From Bifidobacterium breve (GTDB lineage Bacteria > Actinomycetota > Actinomycetes > Nanopelagicales > Nanopelagicaceae), in NCBI GenBank assembly GCA_945883725.1, contig CAMCXZ010000005.1:1-64000 (forward strand): a DNA stretch of 64,000 nt, read 5' to 3'. Of this stretch, positions 57,638 to 64,000 are shown one piece after another (the stretch's first letter is position 1; the number at the start of each line of letters is the position of its first letter). The notes under the pieces were generated by a model. That model had not been told where the DNA came from and did not search any database. It saw only the letters and a list, made by a program, of their open reading frames with translations. Position numbers and translations under genes: made by a program.

Positions 57638-60600
57638 ATGTCTGACTCATTCGTTCACTTACACGTACATACCGAGTATTCGATGCTCGATGGTGCGGCA
57701 CGCGTTGGCGAATTAGTTCAAGCAGCAGCCCAGCTAGAAATGCCGGCGATCGCAATGACCGATCACGGAAATGTTTTCGGCGCTTTTGACTTCTATAAGC
57801 AGGCAACTAAGGCCGGCATTAAACCAATCATTGGTATTGAAGCCTACGTTGCTCCCGAATCTAGATTTAATAAGAGCCGAGTTAAGTGGGCCGATGGCGG
57901 CGAAGACGATGTCTCGGGCGGTGGTTCTTATACCCATATGACGATGGTGGCTGAAAACAACGTCGGGCTAGCAAATCTTTTCCGGTTATCTTCGCTGGCA
58001 TCACTGGAAGGCTTTTACTACAAACCGCGAATGGATCGTGAGTTACTTTCTAAATACGCGGAGGGAATTATTGCAACGACTGGTTGCCCAGGTGGCGAGA
58101 TTCAGACTCGTCTACGTATGGGTGCTTACAAAGAAGCGTTGCGTGCGGCAAGTGATTACCGCGATATTTTCGGTGCCAATAATTTTTATCTCGAATTAAT
58201 GGATCATGGAATTGAAATTGAAACTCGAGTTAAAGCCGATCTCTTAAAGTTAGCTAAAGATCTTAAGTTGCCGTTACTAGCAACTAATGATCTGCACTAC
58301 ACCGCTAAAGCTGATGCTAAATCACACGAAGCTTTGTTATGTGTGCAGTCAGGTTCGACGCTGGCTGATCCAAAACGATTTAAATTCGATAATGATGAAT
58401 TTTATTTAAAGACGCCAGCCGAAATGCGCGAACTTTTTAAAGAGTTGCCTGAAGCCTGCGATAACACGCTGCTGATTGCCTCACGCTGCGATGTGAAATT
58501 ACGCGAAAATGAAAATTTAATGCCAGTGTTCCCAGTACCTGCTGGTGAAACTGAAGTAACTTGGCTGGTTAAAGAGTCGCAAGCCGGTTTACTTCGCCGA
58601 CTAAATGGCGAAGTACCTGCCGCGTATTCCGAACGTTTAAATTACGAACTTGAAGTCATGAACAAGATGGGTTTTCCTGGCTACTTCCTTGTGGTTGCCG
58701 ACTTAGTTTCACATGCGCAAAGCCAAGGTATTCGAGTTGGCCCTGGACGTGGTTCTGCAGCCGGCTCTTTAGTTGCCTACGCCTTAGGTATTACTGGGCT
58801 TGACCCAATTGAACATGGGCTGTTGTTCGAGCGATTCCTAAATCCAGAACGTATCTCGATGCCTGATATCGATTTGGACTTCGATGAACGTCGTCGCAGC
58901 GAGATGATCCGTTATGCCACAACTAAATACGGCGAAGATCGCGTTGCTCAGATTATTACTTATGGCACAATCAAGTCTAAACAAGCAATTAAGGACTCAA
59001 CTCGAGTACTTGGTTATCCATATGCAATAGGCGAGCGTTTAACTAAAGCTCTGCCTCCGGCTGTGATGGGTAAAGATATTTCATTAGGCGGTGTCTTTAA
59101 TCCGCAAGATGACCGTTATGGAGAAGCTAGTGAATTCCGCCAACTCTATGACACTGATCCGGATAGCAAAGTAGTTGTAGATACTGCTCGTGGTCTGGAA
59201 GGACTTAAGCGACAGTGGGGTGTTCATGCTGCTGGTGTGATTCTCTCAGCCCAACCACTACTTGATGTAATTCCAATTCATCGTCGCGAAGCTGACGGTG
59301 CGATAATTACACAATTCGATATGGGCGCTTGCGAAGCTACTGGATTATTAAAGATGGACTTCTTAGGACTTCGAAATCTTTCAGTTCTAGATGATTGCTT
59401 GCTTAATATCAAAGCTAACCGCGGCGAAGATGTTGTACTCGAAACTTTAAAACTCGATGATAAAAAAACTTATGAGCTCCTTGCTCGCGGCGACACCCTG
59501 GGTGTGTTTCAACTCGATGGTGGGCCAATGCGCGCACTACTTAAAAGCTTGGCACCAGATTCATTTGCAGATATTTCAGCGGTAATTGCGTTATATCGTC
59601 CGGGCCCAATGGGTGAAAATGCGCACAACAACTACGCCGATCGTAAGAATAAACGTAAGCCAGTTGAACCAATTCATGCCGAACTCGAAAAACCACTCGA
59701 AGAAATTCTGGGCGACACCTACGGTCTGATTGTCTATCAAGAACAAGTAATGGCGATTGCCCAGAAAGTTGCGGGCTTCTCACTTGGTCGCGCAGATCTT
59801 TTGCGAAAGGCTATGGGTAAAAAGAATCGTGACGTGCTAGATAAAGAATATGTTCACTTCGAAAGTGGCATGCGTGGAAACGGTTTCTCAGCAGCGGCGA
59901 TTAATCGTCTTTGGGATGTGCTAATTCCGTTCTCCGATTACGCGTTCAACCGTGCGCATAGCGCTGGTTACGGCATGGTCTCGTACTGGACCGGGTATTT
60001 AAAAGCTAATTACCCAGCCGAATACATGGCAGCGCTTCTAACAAGTGTTCGTGATGACAAAGATAAATCTGCCCTTTATTTATCTGAATGTCGCCGCATG
60101 GGTAGCAAAGTACTTCCGCCAGATGTTAATGAATCTGATGCCGAGTACACCCCGCGCGGAATCGATATCCGTTTTGGTTTAGCTGCAATTCGCAATGTTG
60201 GCGAAGGTGTCGTTGCATCGATTAAAGCAGCGCGCGAAGCTAAGGGCCGCTTTACTTCATTTGGTGATTTCTTAGCCAAGGTTGATGCGCAAGTCTGTAA
60301 CAAGAAGACAATTGAGTCTTTGATTAAAGCTGGCGCTTTTGACTCTCTCGGTGACTCCCGTAAAGGTCTAATGAGTATTCATCTCGAGGCTATTGATTCG
60401 GTAATTGAAAGTAAGCGGGCCGAAGCGATTGGCCAATTTGATTTATTTGGTGGCGACAACACAACTTCAGTTGCAACCATGGAAGTAGAAGTACCAACTG
60501 GCGAATGGGAGAAAGCGCTGCTCTTGAGCTATGAGCGCGAGATGTTAGGTCTCTATGTTTCTGATCATCCACTTCTTGGCGTTGAACATATTCTGCGTGC

Positions 60601-61138
60601 AAGTGTTTCAAAATCAATTTCTGAGTTAATCGATGAAGGCGGAGATCACGAGCAGATTGTGACCATCGGCGGCTTGATCACTGGCATCACTCGCAAAATT
60701 ACTAAAACTGGTTCGAACTGGGCTGTGGTAAATATTGAAGATTTAGAAGGCGCTCTCGAAGTTTTATTCTTCTCAAATACTTACAATCAATACGCCCTTA
60801 CATTAACGACCGACCGAGTTGCACTCATTCGTGGCCGAGTAGATCGACGCGAGGACAAGCTTCGCTTTACTGCCCTTGAGGTAACTTTTCCGGATATTTC
60901 GCAAGGGCCAGCTGGTCCATTGGTTATCTCGATGCCAGTTGCCCAATGCACACCACCGATCGTTGATCGGTTGAAAGAGATCTTGCGAACTCATCCCGGA
61001 AAACGCGAAGTCCATCTGCAGTTAGAAGAACCCGCTGGCAACACAGTGATGAAGCTCGAATTTAAGGTCACATCTTCGCCAAGTTTGAGCGCTGATCTCA
61101 AAGCGATCCTTGGGGCTAATTGTCTGCAGAACGTATAG
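57638..61138 (+). CDS. dnaE1: DNA polymerase III subunit alpha (replicative)
   Basis: FVHLHVHTEYSMLDGAARV PHP domain; MPDIDLDFDERRR catalytic motif; YAFNRAHSAGYGMVSYWTGYLKANYPAEYMAALL. Confidence 0.97.
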   Translation: MSDSFVHLHVHTEYSMLDGAARVGELVQAAAQLEMPAIAMTDHGNVFGAFDFYKQATKAGIKPIIGIEAYVAPESRFNKSRVKWADGGEDDVSGGGSYTHMTMVAENNVGLANLFRLSSLASLEGFYYKPRMDRELLSKYAEGIIATTGCPGGEIQTRLRMGAYKEALRAASDYRDIFGANNFYLELMDHGIEIETRVKADLLKLAKDLKLPLLATNDLHYTAKADAKSHEALLCVQSGSTLADPKRFKFDNDEFYLKTPAEMRELFKELPEACDNTLLIASRCDVKLRENENLMPVFPVPAGETEVTWLVKESQAGLLRRLNGEVPAAYSERLNYELEVMNKMGFPGYFLVVADLVSHAQSQGIRVGPGRGSAAGSLVAYALGITGLDPIEHGLLFERFLNPERISMPDIDLDFDERRRSEMIRYATTKYGEDRVAQIITYGTIKSKQAIKDSTRVLGYPYAIGERLTKALPPAVMGKDISLGGVFNPQDDRYGEASEFRQLYDTDPDSKVVVDTARGLEGLKRQWGVHAAGVILSAQPLLDVIPIHRREADGAIITQFDMGACEATGLLKMDFLGLRNLSVLDDCLLNIKANRGEDVVLETLKLDDKKTYELLARGDTLGVFQLDGGPMRALLKSLAPDSFADISAVIALYRPGPMGENAHNNYADRKNKRKPVEPIHAELEKPLEEILGDTYGLIVYQEQVMAIAQKVAGFSLGRADLLRKAMGKKNRDVLDKEYVHFESGMRGNGFSAAAINRLWDVLIPFSDYAFNRAHSAGYGMVSYWTGYLKANYPAEYMAALLTSVRDDKDKSALYLSECRRMGSKVLPPDVNESDAEYTPRGIDIRFGLAAIRNVGEGVVASIKAAREAKGRFTSFGDFLAKVDAQVCNKKTIESLIKAGAFDSLGDSRKGLMSIHLEAIDSVIESKRAEAIGQFDLFGGDNTTSVATMEVEVPTGEWEKALLLSYEREMLGLYVSDHPLLGVEHILRASVSKSISELIDEGGDHEQIVTIGGLITGITRKITKTGSNWAVVNIEDLEGALEVLFFSNTYNQYALTLTTDRVALIRGRVDRREDKLRFTALEVTFPDISQGPAGPLVISMPVAQCTPPIVDRLKEILRTHPGKREVHLQLEEPAGNTVMKLEFKVTSSPSLSADLKAILGANCLQNV

Positions 61139-61160
61139 CTCTTAGAAGTAGAATAGGGGA

Positions 61161-62468
61161 GTGATTCGAACCCTCGATCTGCGTGGTCGCACTTTAAGTA
61201 AAGCGGAAATCAACCGCGAGATTCCGCGCGCTCGGTTAGATGTCGAAACCGCGATTATTGCGATTGCGCCGATTCTGAAGCGCGTTAAAACCGGCTCTGA
61301 AGAAACCCTGCGTGAGTTAGCTCAAGAATTCGATGGCGTGAAACCAGCCCAGATTCGAGTTCCACAGACTTCCCTTGATCAAGCTCTAGCCGAATTAGAT
61401 CCAGCAATTCGCACAGCTCTCGAGCTTTCGATATCGCGAATCCGTAAAGTTCACGAAGACCAAGTGCGCAGCGTTAAGACCGTACAAGTTGTTGATGGCG
61501 GAACCGTAACTGAGAAATGGATTCCAGTAGATCGCGTTGGGTTATATGTTCCGGGTGGTCGCGCGGTTTATCCAAGTAGCGTCATGATGAATGTAGTTCC
61601 GGCCCAGATTGCAAAAGTTTCCAGTATCGCCGTTGCATCGCCGCCACAAAGTGAATTTGGTGGCTTACCGCACCCAACTATTTTGGCGACTTGCGCGTTA
61701 CTTGGAATATCTGAAGTTTATGCCGTTGGTGGCGCACAGGCGATAGCGCTATTTGCTTACGGAATCGATGACTTCTGCGAAAAATGTGACTTAGTAACTG
61801 GCCCTGGAAATATTTATGTTGCCGCTGCTAAGCGCGCGCTTCGTGGCGTGATTGGCATTGACTCTGAAGCCGGCCCAACTGAAATCGCAATTCTGGCCGA
61901 TGAAAGTGCTTTTGCAAGTGATGTTGCGGCAGATTTGATTAGCCAAGCTGAGCACGACCCAATCGCAGCTGCGGTACTGGTTACAACTTCATGTGAACTA
62001 GCAACTGCTGTTCAAGCAGAGCTAAAGGTTCGTGTGGCTGCGACCAAACATAGCGATCGAATCACGACGGCGCTTTCTGGTATCCAGTCGGCAATTGTTT
62101 TAGTCGATTCAATTTCGCAAGGTCTAGATGTGGTTAACGCATACGCGGCCGAACATTTAGAGATTCAAACTAAAAATGCAGCAAGTGATGCCGAACTAAT
62201 TCGCAATGCTGGCGCTGTTTTCATTGGTCGATTCACGCCAGTCTCATTAGGTGACTACGCAGCTGGCTCTAACCATGTTCTGCCAACTGGCGGCTGCGCT
62301 TGTCATTCCAGCGGTTTATCAGTCCAAACGTTCCTACGTGGCTTGCACTTTGTTTCATACGATCAAAAGTCCTTCCTTGATTTAGTGCCAACTGTTGTGA
62401 CACTTGCTAACTCTGAAGATTTACCGGCGCATGGCGAAGCAATGACCGCGCGCCTGGAGCAACTGTGA
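61161..62468 (+). CDS. hisD: Histidinol dehydrogenase
   Basis: [42 protein letters not shown]. Confidence 0.96.
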   Translation: MIRTLDLRGRTLSKAEINREIPRARLDVETAIIAIAPILKRVKTGSEETLRELAQEFDGVKPAQIRVPQTSLDQALAELDPAIRTALELSISRIRKVHEDQVRSVKTVQVVDGGTVTEKWIPVDRVGLYVPGGRAVYPSSVMMNVVPAQIAKVSSIAVASPPQSEFGGLPHPTILATCALLGISEVYAVGGAQAIALFAYGIDDFCEKCDLVTGPGNIYVAAAKRALRGVIGIDSEAGPTEIAILADESAFASDVAADLISQAEHDPIAAAVLVTTSCELATAVQAELKVRVAATKHSDRITTALSGIQSAIVLVDSISQGLDVVNAYAAEHLEIQTKNAASDAELIRNAGAVFIGRFTPVSLGDYAAGSNHVLPTGGCACHSSGLSVQTFLRGLHFVSYDQKSFLDLVPTVVTLANSEDLPAHGEAMTARLEQL

Positions 62469-63577
62469 GTAATTCAAATAATTGGCCAACTTGGTTGCCA
62501 CTTCGCGAACCACTTAAACCATTGTCGCCATATGGTGCGCCACAAGTTGCGGCAAGTGCTCAGCTAAATACCAATGAGAATCCGTTTGCACCATCTGCAG
62601 CGCTAGTTGCGGCAATTACAAAACGGGTCGGCGAAGTTAGCGCAACTCTTAATCGTTATCCAGATCGTGAGGCGATCGCATTACGTGCTGGGTTGGCGAA
62701 ATACATAAGCGCCCAAACTGGAGTCGCTTTTGATCTGTCTAATCTCTGGGCCGCAAATGGCAGCAACGAAATTATCCAATCTATTTTTCTAGCATTTGGT
62801 CGCGAAAGCGCGCTTGGCTTTACGCCTTCCTATTCAATGCATCCGCTAATAGCCAAAGTAACTTCAGTTGATTGGTTAGATGGAAAGCGTCGCGAAGATC
62901 ATTCACTTGATGTTGCCGCAGCCGTTGAGCAGGTACTTGCTACTAAGCCAACTCTTACCTTTATTACAACTCCAAATAATCCGACTGGTTCAGTAGTCAA
63001 AATTGCCGAAATTATTGAACTAGCTAAAGCCACGGCTTCGGTTGGCGGTTTGCTGGTAGTCGATGAGGCATACGCCGAATTCTCAAGCGAAACTTCTGCA
63101 GTTACCTTAATTGCGCAATATCCGAGCGTGATTGTTATTCGCACCATGAGTAAAGCATTTGCTTTTGCCGGCGCTCGATTAGGTTATCTAATTGCAGATC
63201 CAGCAGTCATTCAAGCTCTCCAACTGGTTCGCTTGCCGTATCACTTAAGTGCAATCACCCAAGCAGTTGCTGAAGTCGCACTTTCTTTTTCAGATGAACT
63301 CTTATCTGGTGTTGATACGTTAATTGCCCAGCGCGGGGTCGTGCAGGCTGGATTAACAAAGTTAGGTTTAACGATCACGCCAAGTGCGGCCAACTTCTTG
63401 CTCTTTGGTGGCTTTAACCAACCAGCAGATCAGATCTGGCAGAAGTTGCTAGATCGCGGCATCTTGATTCGAGATGTGGGATTATTAGGTCAACTTCGTG
63501 TAACCATCGGCACCGCCGCCGAAAATCAAGCATTTTTGTCAGCCCTATCGCAAGTTCTAGCAGAAGGAGATAAGTAG
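62465..63577 (+). CDS. hisC: Histidinol-phosphate aminotransferase
   Basis: [43 protein letters not shown]. Confidence 0.95.
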   Translation: MSNSNNWPTWLPLREPLKPLSPYGAPQVAASAQLNTNENPFAPSAALVAAITKRVGEVSATLNRYPDREAIALRAGLAKYISAQTGVAFDLSNLWAANGSNEIIQSIFLAFGRESALGFTPSYSMHPLIAKVTSVDWLDGKRREDHSLDVAAAVEQVLATKPTLTFITTPNNPTGSVVKIAEIIELAKATASVGGLLVVDEAYAEFSSETSAVTLIAQYPSVIVIRTMSKAFAFAGARLGYLIADPAVIQALQLVRLPYHLSAITQAVAEVALSFSDELLSGVDTLIAQRGVVQAGLTKLGLTITPSAANFLLFGGFNQPADQIWQKLLDRGILIRDVGLLGQLRVTIGTAAENQAFLSALSQVLAEGDK

Positions 63578-64000
63578 ATGAGAACTGCCCGAGTCGAACG
63601 AAAGACTAAGGAATCTCATGTCCTCGTCGAATTGAATTTAGATGGCGATGGTTCAATCAACGTTGACACTGGTGTGCCATTTTTTGATCACATGCTCTCG
63701 CAACTAGGAAAGCACTCTGGCTTTAATTTAACGGTTAAAACTACTGGCGATGTTGATGTTGATTCACACCACACAGTTGAAGATACCTCACTTGCTTTCG
63801 GCCAAGCACTTCGTGAAGCATTGGGCGATAAAGCAGGCATCCGTCGCTTCGGTGATGCCATGGTTCCACTCGATGAAGTATTAGTTCAAGCAGCTGTTGA
63901 CCTTTCTGGTCGACCATATTTAGTACATCGTCAACCAGAGATCGTTGAGCTAATCGGTACTTTCGACACCACTCTCGGAAAACATATTTGGGAATCAATT
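63578..64000 (+). CDS. hisB: Imidazoleglycerol-phosphate dehydratase, 3' truncated by window edge
   Basis: RTARVERKTKESHVLVELNLDG; GVPFFDHMLSQLGKHSGF; DSHHTVEDTSLAFGQALREALG. Confidence 0.95.
   Translation, partial: MRTARVERKTKESHVLVELNLDGDGSINVDTGVPFFDHMLSQLGKHSGFNLTVKTTGDVDVDSHHTVEDTSLAFGQALREALGDKAGIRRFGDAMVPLDEVLVQAAVDLSGRPYLVHRQPEIVELIGTFDTTLGKHIWESI

Noticed and set aside
30009-61138. Two dnaE-type genes flanking the dcw cluster as a possible segmental duplication
   Set aside because: DnaE2 and DnaE1 are distinct, long-diverged paralogues with different PHP motifs; co-location is not evidence of recent duplication.
61150-61185. GATTCGAACCCTCGATCTGCGTGG resembling a tRNA T-arm
   Set aside because: No acceptor, D or anticodon arms; it is the hisD start ([12 protein letters not shown]).

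Overview
This 64 kb window is a compact, almost fully coding chromosomal segment. Gene content and order are actinobacterial, and the low-GC, streamlined style suggests a freshwater Nanopelagicales/acI-like organism (inference only). From left to right it contains: rplS-lepB-rnhB-dprA-era; glgM-glgC; a pfkA with PPi-type signature residues; class II DAHP synthase; a PASTA Ser/Thr kinase; a candidate TPP-riboswitch leader ahead of a PnuC/PnuT-type transporter and a P-loop kinase; a carotenoid cluster (crtYc, crtYd, crtB, crtI, crtE, crtI/crtD-like, CruG-like GT2, CruF-like, CrtA-like); a duplicated and truncated YbaK locus; an SOS-box-controlled DUF6504-dnaE2-dinB mutagenesis operon; the dcw cell-division/murein cluster (mraZ to ftsZ-pgeF-yggS-sepF-yggT); ileS behind an Ile T-box leader; a TraR/DksA protein with a histone-like Lys/Ala tail; lspA-rluD-dnaE1; and hisD-hisC-hisB (partial). 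I saw no CRISPR array, prophage, transposon, rRNA or tRNA. Most of the window is core genome. The observations most worth following up are the divergent TPP-type leader with its transporter/kinase pair, the decayed xylulokinase remnant between glgC and pfkA, the 10-bp-phased repeat array upstream of mraZ, the monocyclic-carotenoid end-modification gene set, and the perfect LexA box ahead of the dnaE2 operon. All product names come from reading the translations; no database search was run.
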